Assembly: GCF_001695575.1 (NCBI RefSeq) | Contig: NZ_LUAX01000004.1 | Location: 124,001-188,000, forward strand | Length of the DNA: 64,000 bases | Direction: 5' to 3' | Source of the DNA: Vibrio europaeus | Lineage (GTDB): Bacteria; Pseudomonadota; Gammaproteobacteria; Enterobacterales; Vibrionaceae | In this document: positions 8,835-20,021 of the stretch, piece after piece | How positions within the stretch are numbered: position 1 is the first letter of the stretch | Layout of the letters: each line of letters opens with the position of its first letter | Program-made: the position numbers and the translations under genes | The notes under the pieces: generated by a model | Database searches by the model: none | What the model saw: only the letters and a program-made list of their open reading frames with translations | Told to the model about the DNA's origin: nothing

Positions 8835-9811
8835 GAAGCGCGGCGGATATTGGCTTTCAACTCAGTGGTTGACTTGATGTCCGGAAGATTCTCGTAGTAG
8901 AGAGTGACTTGGTTACGACCGGTTTGTTTGGAGTAATACATCGCTTTGTCTGCTTGTACCATCAGCTCTCTAACGGATGATACATGGTCATTCAACTCGG
9001 CAATCCCAATACTCACTGTCGGCAAGATGATGTGATCATCTACCTGACAAGGTGTGGTCTCAATCGAGTGACGGATGCGCTCAGCAATATCGTACGCTTG
9101 AATTGCGTTAGTGCGAGAAAGTACCACACCAAACTCTTCACCACCCAAACGACCAATGTAATCACTGGAGCGAATTAACCCTTGGCAAATATGCGCAACT
9201 TGGACGATGACTTCATCACCGGATAAGTGGCCCACTTGGTCATTAATTTCTTTAAAGTGGTCGATATCAATCATCAAACAAGAAAGGTGCTGCTGGGTTG
9301 GGCTATCGAACTCTCGCTCTAGTCTTAGCATAAAAGCACGGCGGTTTAATATGCCAGTCAACTCATCGGTTTCAGCCAGTTTCTTTAATTCAACTTGGTG
9401 AAGGTGAGCTTTGGTGATCTCTTTCTCTTGCCACAGGACATATTTAGCGCCGCTTGCCAATGTGATGGGCTTGAGAGAGGCTTCAAACCATCTTTCATCC
9501 ACGCCATTCCAAGCTTCAAGCTCTTCGATAGACAGTAGCAGCTGTTGGCAAGGGGTCATTGAGTATTGCAGAGTTTTACGTTGACCTGAGGTTAACGCCT
9601 GTTTGAAGTGGTGCTGTAAATTCTCAGCAAGGCTTTCAGGAAGGATCTCACTAAACGTACGGTTGAGGTACTTATTGGTTAACTCAGGATCAGATTGAGT
9701 TGCTTCACCAAAGCTATCCACGATACGTCCGTGCTCATCAATGATCAGCAGACGATCAGGTAGCTCGCAGAGCATAAGACTCAGCCATTCTTCCCTTTGC
9801 ATATCAACCAT
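8831..9811 (-). CDS. Diguanylate cyclase with N-terminal PAS-like sensor
   Basis: 326 residues. Residues ~1-130 look like a PAS-type sensor (LLIIDEHGRIVDSFGEATQ). Residues ~145-310 form a GGDEF domain with active-site GGEEF at 223-227, so c-di-GMP synthesis is expected. An inhibitory I-site RSSD is present at 214-217, five residues before the active site. There is no membrane segment, so the protein should be cytoplasmic. The start could also be the second Met (MQREEW). Confidence 0.9.
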   Translation of the reverse strand: MVDMQREEWLSLMLCELPDRLLIIDEHGRIVDSFGEATQSDPELTNKYLNRTFSEILPESLAENLQHHFKQALTSGQRKTLQYSMTPCQQLLLSIEELEAWNGVDERWFEASLKPITLASGAKYVLWQEKEITKAHLHQVELKKLAETDELTGILNRRAFMLRLEREFDSPTQQHLSCLMIDIDHFKEINDQVGHLSGDEVIVQVAHICQGLIRSSDYIGRLGGEEFGVVLSRTNAIQAYDIAERIRHSIETTPCQVDDHIILPTVSIGIAELNDHVSSVRELMVQADKAMYYSKQTGRNQVTLYYENLPDIKSTTELKANIRRAS

Positions 9812-9934
9812 GTAGATTAGTCCGAACGTAAACGTAATTGATTATTATATCGACCACTTTGAGGTTAGCAATCGCAATAGATCACAGATCGTTGAATATT
9901 CGTGCAACTAACACTGGCTCTAATGATAAAAAAA

Positions 9935-9958
9935 CCGGGATTACTGACGTAAGCCCGG
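9935..9958 (-). terminator. Terminator after fis
   Basis: 10-bp stem with one mismatch (CCGGGATTAC against GTAAGCCCGG). On the minus strand it is followed by seven T residues. It lies 30 bases past the fis stop. Confidence 0.88.
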
Positions 9959-9988
9959 CTTCTTAAAATCAAAATATCGAATGAACGA

Positions 9989-10285
9989 TTAGTTCATGCC
10001 GTATTTTTTAAGTTTCTTGCGAAGAGTACCGCGGTTGATACCCATCATAGTTGCTGCGCGAGTTTGGTTACCGCGAGTGTACTGCATGATGGTATCTAGT
10101 AGTGGCTGTTCAACTTCAGCTAGAACTAATTCATATAGTTCTGTTACTTCTTGGCCATTTAGTTGAGCCAAGTAGTTTTTAAGAGACGCTTTAACAGAGT
10201 CACGTAGTGGCTTCTGAGTAATCTGGTCCTGTGACGTTACTGTAGTTACTGTTAATGCTTCTGAAGTCAGATTTTGTTCGAACAT
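9989..10285 (-). CDS. fis: DNA-binding protein Fis
   Basis: 98 residues, the canonical Fis length. The C-terminal helix-turn-helix ([26 protein letters not shown]) is nearly invariant in the family. The central helices [25 protein letters not shown] form the dimer core. Fis bends DNA, shapes the nucleoid and activates rRNA promoters in fast growth. It follows dusB by 71 bases on the same strand, the conserved dusB-fis operon. Confidence 0.98.
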   Translation of the reverse strand: MFEQNLTSEALTVTTVTSQDQITQKPLRDSVKASLKNYLAQLNGQEVTELYELVLAEVEQPLLDTIMQYTRGNQTRAATMMGINRGTLRKKLKKYGMN

Positions 10286-10356
10286 ATTCGGTCTAGCTCT
10301 TCTCTTAATTATGATGCAACGTTTACCTGTCGTAGTTGGGGCGAAAGCACAACTAG

Positions 10357-11346
10357 TTAGGCTTTATCAAAATACTCTTCAAGCGCTTCAAGCTGCAGCT
10401 TAGCTGCCTCAATGGCGTTGAAGGTACGGCGAAACTCACTCGCTTGTTCATGTTCTTTTAGATACCAACCTACGTGCTTACGCGCGATTCGTGGACCTAA
10501 ATACTCTCCATAGAAAGCATGCAGTGCATTCACATGGCCAAGCAGGATGTCTTTCACTTCCGAATAAGGAAGCTCAGCCATCGTGGTGCCGTTTTCCAAA
10601 AAGTGTTGGATTTCCTTAAAAATCCACGGACGACCTTGGGCAGGGCGTCCAATCATTAAAGCGTCAGCACCGGTATATTCCAGTACATGCTTGGCTTTCT
10701 CTGGGCTATCGATATCACCGTTAGCGATAACCGGAATTGAGATAGCTTGCTTGACTGCCTTAATGCTGTCGTATTCGGCCTCACCTTTGTACATACACGC
10801 TTTTGTTCTGCCATGCAGAGCAAGAGCCTGAATGCCGCAGTCTTCGGCTAGTTTAGCGATTTGGACACAGTTTTTGTTATCTGTATCCCAGCCAGTACGG
10901 GTTTTCAATGTCACAGGGACATCGACTGCATTAACCACAGCTTTCAGAATATCTTCAATGATATCTGGATACTGAAGCAGGGCAGAGCCGGCTAGCTTCT
11001 TATTCACTTTTTTGGCTGGACAGCCCATGTTGATGTCGATGATTTGCGCACCGTTTTCAACACTGAACTGAGCAGCGTCGGCCATAAGCTGTGGATCAGC
11101 GCCCGCAATTTGTACAGAGCGAATGCCCGATTCGCCTTCATGTACCATGCGTTGCTTTGATTTAGACGTTTTCCATAGCTTTGGATTGGACGACATCATT
11201 TCACTGACGGCCATTCCAGCACCATAGCGGAGACACAACTCACGGAACGGTCTATCAGTCACACCTGCCATAGGGGCAACGATGAGATTATTCTTAAGTT
11301 GGTAGTTTCCGATTTTCAAAACGTCTTCACAGCTTAGCACCAGCAA
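10357..11346 (-). CDS. dusB: tRNA-dihydrouridine synthase B
   Basis: 329 residues from the ATG. FMN-barrel protein with [18 protein letters not shown], the signature [10 protein letters not shown] with the catalytic Cys, and the [13 protein letters not shown] block. It reduces specific uridines in tRNA to dihydrouridine. First gene of the dusB-fis operon. E. coli DusB begins at the residues matching [11 protein letters not shown], so a TTG start at 11319 (320 residues) is a real alternative; the ATG is kept by default. Confidence 0.95.
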   Translation of the reverse strand: MLVLSCEDVLKIGNYQLKNNLIVAPMAGVTDRPFRELCLRYGAGMAVSEMMSSNPKLWKTSKSKQRMVHEGESGIRSVQIAGADPQLMADAAQFSVENGAQIIDINMGCPAKKVNKKLAGSALLQYPDIIEDILKAVVNAVDVPVTLKTRTGWDTDNKNCVQIAKLAEDCGIQALALHGRTKACMYKGEAEYDSIKAVKQAISIPVIANGDIDSPEKAKHVLEYTGADALMIGRPAQGRPWIFKEIQHFLENGTTMAELPYSEVKDILLGHVNALHAFYGEYLGPRIARKHVGWYLKEHEQASEFRRTFNAIEAAKLQLEALEEYFDKA

Positions 11347-11458
11347 GGGCGCGCATTTTACGCATTTTTTAGCGCTGTGAAAAGACTAATATTTGAGCAT
11401 TTACAAATTGTTTTCGCAAAATGCCTAAAAATCAGTCAATTAGCTCGCAAAGTCTTGT

Positions 11459-12346
11459 CTAGCCTTGCTTTCGACCAGAGATGCGACACCATTCACTTTG
11501 CTCTTTGATAGGATCAATGTGAAGCTCATCACGGTAATAGTTAGCCACATCTTCGGCTTGAGTATCAAGCACACCTGACATCGCAAGCTCGCCGTTTGGC
11601 TTAACTAAAGACTTAATGATTGGTGAAAGTTCACGTAGCGGACCTGCTAAGATGTTAGCAACAACTACGTCAGCAATCAGACCTTCAGGCTGATCTTGAG
11701 GAAGGAACACTCCTAGTTGGTCGGCCACGCCGTTACGCTCAGCGTTGTCTTTAGAGGCAAGCAGTGCTTGAGGATCAATATCGATCCCGATAACTTTTTC
11801 AGCGCCCAATTTGATCGCTGCGATCGCAAGAATGCCAGAGCCACAACCAAAGTCGATCACGGTTTTGCCTGATAAATCTAAGCCTTCTAACCATTCAAGA
11901 CATAAAGCGGTAGTTGGGTGGGTACCAGTACCAAAGGCAAGGCCCGGATCAAGCATCACGTTCACAGCATCAGGCTCAGGGATTTCACGCCAGCTAGGGC
12001 AAATCCACAAACGCTCGCCAAACTTCATTGGGTGGAAGTTATCCATCCATTCGCGTTCCCAGTCTTTATCTTCCAACTGCTCGACTTTATAGGCGAAATC
12101 ACCCGCCAGTAGACCGCTGAGTTTGGATTGCTCAATGATAACGTTCGTATCCGCTTCCGCGTCATACAGCGCTAGAATATCCGTATCACCCCAAAGACGA
12201 GTTTCACCAGGTAGAGGTTCGAATACAGGCGTGTCTTGCGCGTCTAAGAAGGTCACAGACAGCGCACCAGTCTCTTCCATTAGCATGTCGCCGATCTGTT
12301 CAGCGTTTTCATTGGTCGCATTGAGTTTGATTTGAATCCAAGGCAT
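11459..12346 (-). CDS. prmA: Ribosomal protein L11 methyltransferase
   Basis: 295 residues. The N-terminal substrate-recognition domain begins [19 protein letters not shown]. The SAM-binding motif is [13 protein letters not shown], and NILAGPL is the catalytic-domain motif found in this family. The enzyme trimethylates several amino groups of L11. An in-frame ATG 40 codons upstream gives a tail that PrmA proteins do not have, so this start is chosen. It lies upstream of dusB and downstream of accC, all on the same strand. Confidence 0.96.
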   Translation of the reverse strand: MPWIQIKLNATNENAEQIGDMLMEETGALSVTFLDAQDTPVFEPLPGETRLWGDTDILALYDAEADTNVIIEQSKLSGLLAGDFAYKVEQLEDKDWEREWMDNFHPMKFGERLWICPSWREIPEPDAVNVMLDPGLAFGTGTHPTTALCLEWLEGLDLSGKTVIDFGCGSGILAIAAIKLGAEKVIGIDIDPQALLASKDNAERNGVADQLGVFLPQDQPEGLIADVVVANILAGPLRELSPIIKSLVKPNGELAMSGVLDTQAEDVANYYRDELHIDPIKEQSEWCRISGRKQG

Positions 12347-12440
12347 GAGTATGAGCTCTTTACATTGATTGATGTGATTTGGCGCAGAGTGTAGCAGAAA
12401 ACAGGCGGTTTTATAGGTTAATAAATACCCTAAAACAAAA

Positions 12441-12460
12441 ATGCTCACCGAAGTGAGCAT
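12441..12460 (-). terminator. Terminator after accC
   Basis: Stem ATGCTCAC/GTGAGCAT with loop CGAA, read on the minus strand into a T-rich run. It separates the accBC transcript from prmA. Confidence 0.88.
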
Positions 12461-12487
12461 TCTCATTATGACTAAACCAGAAGTCGC

Positions 12488-13831
12488 TTATTGCAGGCCT
12501 AGTTTCTTCTCTAGGTAATGAATGTTGGCACCGCCGTGTTGGAAGTTTTCATCATTCATAATGCTTTCTTGAAGTGAAACATTCACTTTGATGCCTTCAA
12601 CGATCATCTCACCTAGCGCATTCTTCATACGAGCGATAGCTACATCGCGGTTCTCGCCGAACGTGATTAGCTTACCGATCATTGAATCGTAGTGAGGAGG
12701 CACAGTATAACCAGTGTAGATGTGAGACTCCCAGCGAACACCCATGCCGCCTGGCGCGTGGAAGCGTTCAATCTTACCTGGTGAAGGTAGGAAGCGTTCT
12801 GGGTCTTCAGCGTTGATACGACACTCGATCGCATGGCCGCGGATCTTGATGTCATCCTGAGTGAATGACAAAGGTTGGCCTGCTGCTACACGTAGTTGCT
12901 CTTTGATTAGGTCTACGCCAGTGACCATTTCAGTTACTGGGTGTTCAACCTGAATACGGGTGTTCATTTCGATGAAGTAGAACTCGCCGTTTTCGTATAG
13001 GAACTCAAACGTACCTGCGCCGCGGTAGCCGATTTCTAGACATGCACGTGTACAGCGTTCACCGATGTATTTACGCATCTCTTCAGTGATACCTGGTGCT
13101 GGCGCTTCTTCAACAACCTTCTGGTGACGACGCTGCATAGAACAGTCACGTTCACCTAGGTGGATAGCACCGCCTTGACCATCAGCAATTACCTGAACTT
13201 CAACATGACGAGGGTTTTCTAGGAATTTCTCCATGTAAACCATATCGTTGTTGAACGCAGCTTTTGCTTCGGCACGCGTCATCGCGATTGCTTCGATTAG
13301 CTCGCCTTCAGAACGGACAACACGCATACCGCGACCGCCGCCGCCGCCAGATGCTTTGATGATTACTGGGTAACCAATACGTTTAGCGTGCGCTTTGTTC
13401 GCCTGCTCGTCGTCATCTAGTGGGCCATCAGAGCCCGGTACACAGGGTACGCCGGCTTTTTTCATTGAAGTAATAGCTGAAACTTTGTCACCCATAATGC
13501 GGATTGTTTCCGCTTTAGGACCAACAAAGATAAAGCCACTGCGCTCAACTTGCTCAGCAAAATCTGCGTTTTCAGATAGGAAACCGTAACCTGGGTGGAT
13601 TGCCACCGCGCCAGTGACTTCCGCTGCTGAAATGATGCGTGGAATATTTAGGTAGCTATCGATACCACGAGCAGGACCGATACAAATTGCTTCGTCTGCA
13701 AGCAGTACGTGTTTTAGGTCACGGTCAGCAGTTGAGTGAACAGCTACTGTTTTGATGCCCAATTCTTTACATGCGCGAAGAATGCGAAGTGCAATTTCAC
13801 CTCGGTTCGCGATGACTAATTTATCTAGCAT
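12488..13831 (-). CDS. accC: Acetyl-CoA carboxylase, biotin carboxylase subunit
   Basis: 447 residues, as in E. coli (449). It begins [21 protein letters not shown]. The ATP-grasp glycine loop is [14 protein letters not shown], and [14 protein letters not shown] is the biotin carboxylase signature. It carboxylates the biotin on AccB, the first step of fatty-acid synthesis. accB precedes it by 15 bases, so the two should be co-transcribed and co-translated. Confidence 0.98.
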   Translation of the reverse strand: MLDKLVIANRGEIALRILRACKELGIKTVAVHSTADRDLKHVLLADEAICIGPARGIDSYLNIPRIISAAEVTGAVAIHPGYGFLSENADFAEQVERSGFIFVGPKAETIRIMGDKVSAITSMKKAGVPCVPGSDGPLDDDEQANKAHAKRIGYPVIIKASGGGGGRGMRVVRSEGELIEAIAMTRAEAKAAFNNDMVYMEKFLENPRHVEVQVIADGQGGAIHLGERDCSMQRRHQKVVEEAPAPGITEEMRKYIGERCTRACLEIGYRGAGTFEFLYENGEFYFIEMNTRIQVEHPVTEMVTGVDLIKEQLRVAAGQPLSFTQDDIKIRGHAIECRINAEDPERFLPSPGKIERFHAPGGMGVRWESHIYTGYTVPPHYDSMIGKLITFGENRDVAIARMKNALGEMIVEGIKVNVSLQESIMNDENFQHGGANIHYLEKKLGLQ

Positions 13832-13846
13832 AAGAGAGAGCCTCTA

Positions 13847-14305
13847 TTATTCGATAACAACAAGTGGTTGGTCGAATTCAACTGGTTGGCCGTCTTCAAC
13901 TAGGATAGCGGTTACAACGCCAGATTTGTCTGCTTCGATTTGGTTCATCATCTTCATCGCTTCAACGATACATAGCGTGTCGCCAGCGCTTACCGTTTGA
14001 CCAACTTCAACGAATGACTTCGCGTCTGGGCTTGGAGAACGGTAGAAAGTACCTACCATTGGAGAAAGAACTTGGTGGCCAGCTGGAGTTGCAGGAGCTG
14101 CCGCTTCAGGCGCTGCTACAGGAGCAGGAGCTGCCGCAGGCGCCGCTACAGGAGCTGGAGCTGCTGCATATTGAATAGGAGCTACAGGTGCTGCAGTACC
14201 GTTACGACTGATGCGTACCGACTCTTCACCTTCAGAGATTTCTAGCTCAGCAATGCCAGACTCTTCTACTAACTCGATAAGCTTCTTGATTTTACGGATA
14301 TCCAT
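13847..14305 (-). CDS. accB: Acetyl-CoA carboxylase, biotin carboxyl carrier protein
   Basis: 152 residues starting [21 protein letters not shown] long Ala-Pro-Val linker in the middle joins the N-terminal region to the biotinyl domain. The biotinylated lysine is Lys118 in EAMKMMNQ, with the family 'thumb' preceding it ([11 protein letters not shown]). It carries biotin between AccC and the carboxyltransferase. An in-frame ATG 13 codons earlier is not used in the family. Confidence 0.97.
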   Translation of the reverse strand: MDIRKIKKLIELVEESGIAELEISEGEESVRISRNGTAAPVAPIQYAAAPAPVAAPAAAPAPVAAPEAAAPATPAGHQVLSPMVGTFYRSPSPDAKSFVEVGQTVSAGDTLCIVEAMKMMNQIEADKSGVVTAILVEDGQPVEFDQPLVVIE

Positions 14306-14405
14306 CTTTTCTTTCTCTTTTATCTTGTGAATAAGACAGCTCAAAATGAGCTGCAGAGTGTTTGTTTACGTTGAGCATCTGCGAGGGACTTCAACGTCAA
14401 TTGGG

Positions 14406-14855
14406 TTACTTTGCCTGCAGTTTATTCAGCGCGGCAGACAGAGCGAATTCGTATCCTTGCGCACCTAAACCACAAATCACGCCCTCAGCCTTATCAGAGA
14501 GATAAGAGTGGTGACGGAATGGTTCACGAGCATGCACATTGGATAAATGTACTTCGATAAATGGGATAGCCACACCTAACAGCGCATCTCTAAGTGCAAC
14601 ACTGGTGTGGGTAAAGGCGGCAGGGTTGATGATAATAAAATCCACCTTGTCGTATGCCGCATGGATAGCTTCGATCAGCTCATACTCACGATTGGATTGA
14701 AGATGTTGGAGTTCAACATTGGCTTCATTCGCTTGCTTGGTTAATGTGTCGATAATCTGCGGTAGTGTCGACGAACCGTAATGTGCGGGTTCGCGTAGAC
14801 CCAGCAGGTTTAAATTTGGACCATTTAAGACAAGAATGCGTGATTTTGCTGTCAT
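14406..14855 (-). CDS. aroQ: 3-dehydroquinate dehydratase, type II
   Basis: 149 residues, a typical type II enzyme. It carries [20 protein letters not shown] with the catalytic Tyr, [16 protein letters not shown], and [17 protein letters not shown] with the active-site His. It converts 3-dehydroquinate to 3-dehydroshikimate in aromatic amino-acid synthesis. It lies 100 bases upstream of accB on the same strand, the aroQ-accB-accC order seen in many gammaproteobacteria. Confidence 0.97.
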   Translation of the reverse strand: MTAKSRILVLNGPNLNLLGLREPAHYGSSTLPQIIDTLTKQANEANVELQHLQSNREYELIEAIHAAYDKVDFIIINPAAFTHTSVALRDALLGVAIPFIEVHLSNVHAREPFRHHSYLSDKAEGVICGLGAQGYEFALSAALNKLQAK

Positions 14856-15106
14856 TGTGCTGCCATCTTCCTACTTCATGATATGAACTGGAATCTTCCC
14901 ATATAATCTCGGATTCATCATGCGGTTTTTGTTAAAAATAGCAGTGAATCTTTGAAATAGACCCAGATTATAGCTAATTCAGCGCATTTAGCAGCAATTT
15001 ACTGGTCTAATCTCCCAGCTTGAAGCCGGATTTTTGTAACCGAGGTAACATTTTTTGCCCAATGAGAAAGGCGTAGAGAGAAGTACTTTAGACGGTAAAA
15101 TGAAAA
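14856..15106. promoter_or_regulatory. Intergenic region upstream of aroQ
   Basis: About 250 bases without an open frame of note. It should hold the aroQ-accBC promoter. I see no clear operator or repeat in it. Confidence 0.4.
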
Positions 15107-15129
15107 AACCGCCACATGAAGTGACGGTT
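15107..15129 (-). terminator. Terminator after acs
   Basis: Stem AACCGTCACTT/AAGTGACGGTT-like (one mismatch: AACCGCCAC pairs with GTGACGGTT), with a T run on the minus strand. It lies about 30 bases beyond the acs stop. Confidence 0.88.
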
Positions 15130-15156
15130 TGAAGTGTTATAGAGCACTAGTGAGAG

Positions 15157-17106
15157 TTATGCCAGTTCCGCTTTTTCGGCAATCAGCTTATCAACCACAC
15201 TTGGGTCAGCGAGGGTTGAAGTATCGCCTAAGTTACTAGTATCACCCGTTGCTATCTTACGTAGAATACGGCGCATAATCTTACCTGAACGAGTTTTAGG
15301 CAGTGAATCAGTCCAGTGCAGCACATCAGGTGTTGCTATAGGGCCAATTTCTTTTCGCACCCAGTTCTTCACTTCTTTATGCAGCTCTGCACTTGGGAAT
15401 TCACCGTCATTGAGCGTGATGTAAGCGTAGATTGCTTGGCCTTTAATATCGTGAGGGATACCAACAATCGCTGCTTCAGCAATCTTATCGTGAGCGACGA
15501 GTGCCGATTCGATTTCCGCTGTTCCCATACGGTGACCAGAGACGTTGAGTACGTCATCAACACGTCCCGTAATCCAGTAGTAACCATCTTCATCGCGACG
15601 CGCACCATCGCTGGTGAAGTACATGCCTTTAAAAGTAGAGAAGTAAGTTTGCTCGAAACGTTCATGATCGCCATATACTGTACGCATTTGTCCTGGCCAT
15701 GAATCTAGGATGACTAGGTTACCGTCAGTCGCACCTTCGATAATGTTACCCATGTTATCAACCAGAGCAGGTTGAACACCGAAGAATGGTCGAGTCGCAG
15801 AGCCTGGTTTAAGGTCTGTTGCTCCTGGAAGTGGTGCAATCAAGATACCGCCAGTTTCGGTTTGCCACCAAGTATCCACAATAGGTGAATCTTCATTACC
15901 GATGGTTTTGTAGTACCACTCCCACGCTTCAGGGTTAATAGGTTCACCTACCGAACCCATAATACGTAGGCTGCTACGTGAAGTGCCTTCTACGGCTTCA
16001 TTGCCTTTCGCCATAAGTGCACGAATTGCTGTTGGTGCCGTGTAGAGGATGTTCACTTGGTGTTTATCAACCACTTGGCTCATGCGGTTTGTGCTTGGGT
16101 AGTTAGGTACACCTTCGAATAGGATTGTTTTTGCACCGTTAGCCAGTGGGCCGTAAATCAGGTAAGTGTGACCGGTAATCCAACCCACGTCAGCGGTACA
16201 CCAGAAGGTTTCGCCTGGCTGATAATCAAATACGTATTTGAATGTCATCGTTGCGTAGACAAGGTAACCGCCCGTGGTGTGTAGAACACCTTTAGGTTTA
16301 CCTGTCGAGCCAGAAGTGTAGAGGATGAAAAGAGGATCTTCTGCTTTCATCTCTTCTGGTGGGCAGTCAGCTGACACATTTGCGGTGGCTTCATGCCACC
16401 AAACATCACGATGCTCATGCCAATCAATATCACCACCAGTACGTTTCATGACAATGACTTTTTCGATGGTTTTTACTTCTGGGTTAGTCAGTGCTTCATC
16501 AACATTCTTTTTCAGAGGAACGGCACGACCACCACGTACGCCTTCGTCAGCGGTAATCACCACTTTAGCGTCTGAATCAATAATACGACCAGAAAGTGCC
16601 TCTGGAGAGAAACCACCGAATACAACAGTATGTACTGCACCAATGCGAGTACAGGCTAGCATAGCAACGGCTGCTTCAGTCACCATCGGCATGTAAAGAC
16701 AAACCACATCGCCTTTACGCACGCCTTGTTCTTTCAGTGCGTTAGAAAACTCACACACTTCTTTATGCAGTTGGTTAAAGGTCAGTGTTTTATCGTCGTT
16801 TGGATCATCACCTTCCCAGATGATGGCGACGTCATCACCACGTTCAGCAAGGTGACGGTCAATACAGTTTGCTGACACGTTTAGCGTGCCGTCTTCGAAC
16901 CAACGGATATCAACGTGGCCGGTATCAAATGACGTGTTCTTTACTTGAGTGAAAGGCTTCATCCAATCGACGATTTTTCCGTGCTCACTCCAGAAACCAA
17001 CAGGATCTGTCACAGATTGTTGGTACATAGCTTGGTAGGTATCGTTATCCGCGTGGGTATTTTTTTTGATGTTTTCTTTTACCGGATAAATATGGGCTTC
17101 ACTCAT
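15157..17106 (-). CDS. acs: Acetyl-CoA synthetase (AMP-forming)
   Basis: 649 residues, normal length. AMP-binding signature [20 protein letters not shown], then WWQTETGG, and the C-terminal catalytic lysine Lys609 in [13 protein letters not shown], the residue that is reversibly acetylated in Salmonella Acs. It activates acetate to acetyl-CoA through acetyl-AMP. In Vibrio it is a main target of CrbS/CrbR, whose genes lie 4-12 kb away here. A GGTCA-CT-TGACC palindrome lies about 60 bases upstream. Confidence 0.98.
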   Translation of the reverse strand: MSEAHIYPVKENIKKNTHADNDTYQAMYQQSVTDPVGFWSEHGKIVDWMKPFTQVKNTSFDTGHVDIRWFEDGTLNVSANCIDRHLAERGDDVAIIWEGDDPNDDKTLTFNQLHKEVCEFSNALKEQGVRKGDVVCLYMPMVTEAAVAMLACTRIGAVHTVVFGGFSPEALSGRIIDSDAKVVITADEGVRGGRAVPLKKNVDEALTNPEVKTIEKVIVMKRTGGDIDWHEHRDVWWHEATANVSADCPPEEMKAEDPLFILYTSGSTGKPKGVLHTTGGYLVYATMTFKYVFDYQPGETFWCTADVGWITGHTYLIYGPLANGAKTILFEGVPNYPSTNRMSQVVDKHQVNILYTAPTAIRALMAKGNEAVEGTSRSSLRIMGSVGEPINPEAWEWYYKTIGNEDSPIVDTWWQTETGGILIAPLPGATDLKPGSATRPFFGVQPALVDNMGNIIEGATDGNLVILDSWPGQMRTVYGDHERFEQTYFSTFKGMYFTSDGARRDEDGYYWITGRVDDVLNVSGHRMGTAEIESALVAHDKIAEAAIVGIPHDIKGQAIYAYITLNDGEFPSAELHKEVKNWVRKEIGPIATPDVLHWTDSLPKTRSGKIMRRILRKIATGDTSNLGDTSTLADPSVVDKLIAEKAELA

Positions 17107-17166
17107 TGCTTATCTCCTTGTGCTTAATTCGTTGTGAATTGAGCAAGTGTCCGTTTAAAACGATAA

Positions 17167-17178
17167 GGTCACTTGACC
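17167..17178. promoter_or_regulatory. Palindrome GGTCACTTGACC upstream of acs
   Basis: Perfect 5-bp inverted repeat around CT, 60 bases upstream of the acs start. It is a candidate operator for an acetate-responsive regulator such as CrbR, but I know of no motif to compare it with. Confidence 0.3.
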
Positions 17179-17316
17179 CTGACGTTGTAAAATCCCTATA
17201 CCCTTAACTTTCAAGCACAGGCGAGAATTCGACAATTAGACTTTAGGATGAGAGAGGTAGATCTGCTTTGAAATGAAGGAATTAAAACGCAAATTGAGAA
17301 CTTGGTCGTAAGTTGG

Positions 17317-17949
17317 TTAGCGGGTATAGGGCAGATTTAAGCTGGGTAGGTCACCTTTTGTTAATCGAACAAATACTAAGGCGGCCGAAATCGCATCTTG
17401 TAGGGCATCGTGTTTGTCTTGCAACGGCAAGTCGAGATGCTTACAAATGGCGTCTAAGCTGAGATCAAAGTAGGCGTTAGGCAGGTGCTTTTCTAATTTG
17501 TCGTGATAGATCTGACTGACTTCGATTAAAGGATTCGGTAGAGGAAAGCCCAATTGTTTGCGGCAAGCGAGATCGAGAATTTTTTTGTCATAGCGAATGT
17601 GATAGCCGACTAATGGGCGATTACCAATAAACTCCAGCAGTTGCATCAAGGCTTGCTTTTCATCGATACCATCAACGAGATCCTGATGGCGGATTCGGTG
17701 GATTTTGATCGAGCCAGAATCCAGTGATTGCGGGGCTCTAAGCCTGACTTCAAACGGTTTGCTAGTAATAATGCGATTGTCGATGATTTTTGTCGCCGCG
17801 ATGGTGACGAGCTCGGCACGATTAGGATCTAGGCTGGTGGTCTCACAATCCAACGAGACATACTCGCCTTTTTGTACCGAAGCAAAAAGAGGCTGGTAAG
17901 GAGAGCCTTTGAGTTTGTAAAACCAATAACGGCGTTGCAACCAATTCAT
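17317..17949 (-). CDS. 3'-5' exonuclease, DnaQ-like (DEDDh)
   Basis: 210 residues. ExoI motif YVSLDCETTSLDP supplies Asp and Glu. ExoII is GYHIRYDKKILD, and ExoIII has HDALQDAISAALVF, giving the His and last Asp. This is a complete DEDDh set like the epsilon subunit of DNA polymerase III. No other domain is present. It lies ten bases downstream of the DUF294 gene, so the two are probably one operon. In Vibrio and Pseudomonas such a pair often accompanies the acetate genes; the reason is unknown. Confidence 0.85.
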   Translation of the reverse strand: MNWLQRRYWFYKLKGSPYQPLFASVQKGEYVSLDCETTSLDPNRAELVTIAATKIIDNRIITSKPFEVRLRAPQSLDSGSIKIHRIRHQDLVDGIDEKQALMQLLEFIGNRPLVGYHIRYDKKILDLACRKQLGFPLPNPLIEVSQIYHDKLEKHLPNAYFDLSLDAICKHLDLPLQDKHDALQDAISAALVFVRLTKGDLPSLNLPYTR

Positions 17950-17959
17950 ACCGCAGCCT

Positions 17960-19786
17960 CTAATCTCTTATCTGATAATGATAGCCCAAGAACTGCTTAA
18001 ACTTTTTAACCACATGCAAACTATGGCGTAGTAAATCTCGCTCGGTACGTTCTATCTGTTTCAGGTCTATCCGATTGTGGTTGTGTTGATTTGTCAGTTG
18101 TTGATTGAGGCGCAGCTTGAATAGCAACTTAAGTGCTTCACTGAGGTTGTCGGCGGTCTCTGGTTCAAGTATTCGTTTCACTCTTAAAGCTTCTATGCGT
18201 TCAAAGGTGTTTTTCTCTTCAATGCCATACTCTAGCGACAAGGTACGGATACCATGAACGATAGGGAAGATGCCGCCACTTTTTACGTCGACACCCTGTT
18301 TGTCTTTCTTAACATTGCCAAATAGCGTTAATGGTAGAGAAAACTGCAACGCTGGGCGTGAGAAGTCTTGCAGCGCGAGCATGTTGTTCAGCATGGTTTG
18401 CTTAAGATGTTGCGTGATGGGTTCGAGTAACGTTTTGTTGCCAGCTACTGCATGAGCATCGGTGAAAATCGCGAGGTCCATGACGTTTTCTGCACTGCTA
18501 GGCTTAGACCATTGGCTGATAGTGCTTTTCCACTCTGACTGAGTCTTGACCCATTTCGGGTTATTGACCATGACATTGCCAGGGCAAAGTGGGTAGCCAA
18601 GTTGCTGTAGCGTATGGGTTAGCTGACCCATCACGGTTTCGCATTGGTGCCAATGAAGACCATCTTTGATGATCAATGCGTTGTCTTGGTCAGTTTTCAG
18701 TATTTGTTCCCCACGCCCTTCTGAGCCTAGAACGACCAAACAGCAGTGATCGTGAAGGGCAGGAGGAACAATCAGTTCAAAGGCTTTCTCTATGATTTGC
18801 TCGTTGACTGCTGAGATAAGCTCCATGATAAATCGTGTTCGAATGCCGTTATTAAGCAGACTTTCGACTAAGTTTCGCTGCCTGTTTGAGGCCAGAGCCA
18901 ACTCTTCAATACTGGTCGAGCGGGCAATACTTAACGTTAATACGTGCGAGTGGGTAGAGAAAGCACTGAGGATCTGAGTCATATCGAGCATGCCGACCGC
19001 TTCTTTACCATCGGCGACCATCACGCGTTTCATTCGGTGACGCGTCATTTTAATCATCGCATTAAAAAGAAACTCTCCGTCCTCAACGTGCACCACAGGG
19101 AAAGTGGCAATGTTGCCTACGGGAGTGTCGAGTGGGTGACCTTCAAGCATAACGGCATGTAGCATATTGGTTCGAGTAATGATCCCGTACGGCATTGAAT
19201 GCTCATCTTCGACGAGGCGAACGTCAGAATCGTTTAGTTGCACCAACGCAGAGTCGATACCATTTTGCTTGAGTGTTTGCGTCACTTCATTCAGCGGCTG
19301 CTCGGGAGAGAGTATCATCGGAGGGTGATAGATCTCTTTGTCGACCTTGGTCAGGATAAACTCGGCCAGGTTCTGCTGTTGCTGGGCCGCATCGATCAGT
19401 TCTTGGCGCTTGGCGAGGTTGTTGTCGAAGTAGGCGGCGAACTGACCATTCTCGTTATACAGCTCAATAAAAACGGACTTGGGCAATAGATAGCAAAGGG
19501 TATCTTCTAATGCGATGTAGCGATGCTTTACCATCTCTTCAAACAGAGCACGCACATCAAACAAATCATCATTGGCGTAGTGAGCAAAGATTTCTTTGTC
19601 GTCTTCCGAGCGCTCTTCGACCGCTCCCTTGATCAGGATGTGCAGGTGCTGGCTCTGTGTGCCGGGCTGAAGTAAGGTTTCTTTGGCACGGTAATAAGCG
19701 ACATCCAATGAGCTACGCAGCCGGTTCTGCTGCTGGCTGCTTAATCGATCAAACGGTGGGGAGTGCATATTAAATTTATCTGGCAT
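17960..19786 (-). CDS. Cyclic-nucleotide-binding/CBS/DUF294 nucleotidyltransferase-like protein
   Basis: 608 residues. Residues ~10-130 resemble a cNMP-binding fold, ~155-275 a CBS pair (GIITRTNMLHAVM, VMVADGKEAVGMLDMTQIL), and ~340 onward a DUF294 nucleotidyltransferase-like domain. The DUF294 region has VVLGSEGRGEQILKTDQDNALI, in which the GS...DxD pattern is kept. The C-terminal region is helical. It is probably a cytoplasmic signalling protein that senses a nucleotide. The substrate is unknown. It is divergent from the MFS gene and upstream of the exonuclease gene. An internal Met (MHSPPF) could also be the start. Confidence 0.8.
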   Translation of the reverse strand: MPDKFNMHSPPFDRLSSQQQNRLRSSLDVAYYRAKETLLQPGTQSQHLHILIKGAVEERSEDDKEIFAHYANDDLFDVRALFEEMVKHRYIALEDTLCYLLPKSVFIELYNENGQFAAYFDNNLAKRQELIDAAQQQQNLAEFILTKVDKEIYHPPMILSPEQPLNEVTQTLKQNGIDSALVQLNDSDVRLVEDEHSMPYGIITRTNMLHAVMLEGHPLDTPVGNIATFPVVHVEDGEFLFNAMIKMTRHRMKRVMVADGKEAVGMLDMTQILSAFSTHSHVLTLSIARSTSIEELALASNRQRNLVESLLNNGIRTRFIMELISAVNEQIIEKAFELIVPPALHDHCCLVVLGSEGRGEQILKTDQDNALIIKDGLHWHQCETVMGQLTHTLQQLGYPLCPGNVMVNNPKWVKTQSEWKSTISQWSKPSSAENVMDLAIFTDAHAVAGNKTLLEPITQHLKQTMLNNMLALQDFSRPALQFSLPLTLFGNVKKDKQGVDVKSGGIFPIVHGIRTLSLEYGIEEKNTFERIEALRVKRILEPETADNLSEALKLLFKLRLNQQLTNQHNHNRIDLKQIERTERDLLRHSLHVVKKFKQFLGYHYQIRD

Positions 19787-20021
19787 TGCGAACCCTACTT
19801 CATTGCCACTCTATAGGTTAAGTGTGCAGGATTGGCATAATTGTTCCAGACGACTTTGGTCGAATCTATTAATGAAACAAGTCTGGCCATTTCGTTGCCA
19901 ATGATGAAAATAGTGAGAATAGGGAAACGCACTTGTGACGATTATTCCCTTTTTATTTTGAGCAAAGCAAACGATAATATCGCCGCTTTGTTCCAATTTA
20001 TTCACGCATTCAGAGGTAATG

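Noticed and set aside
19811..20005. Minus-strand small gene in the gap between the DUF294 gene and the MFS gene
   Set aside because: No ribosome-binding site, no recognisable sequence, and it lies across the divergent promoter region. A plus-strand frame in the same gap is likewise unsupported.
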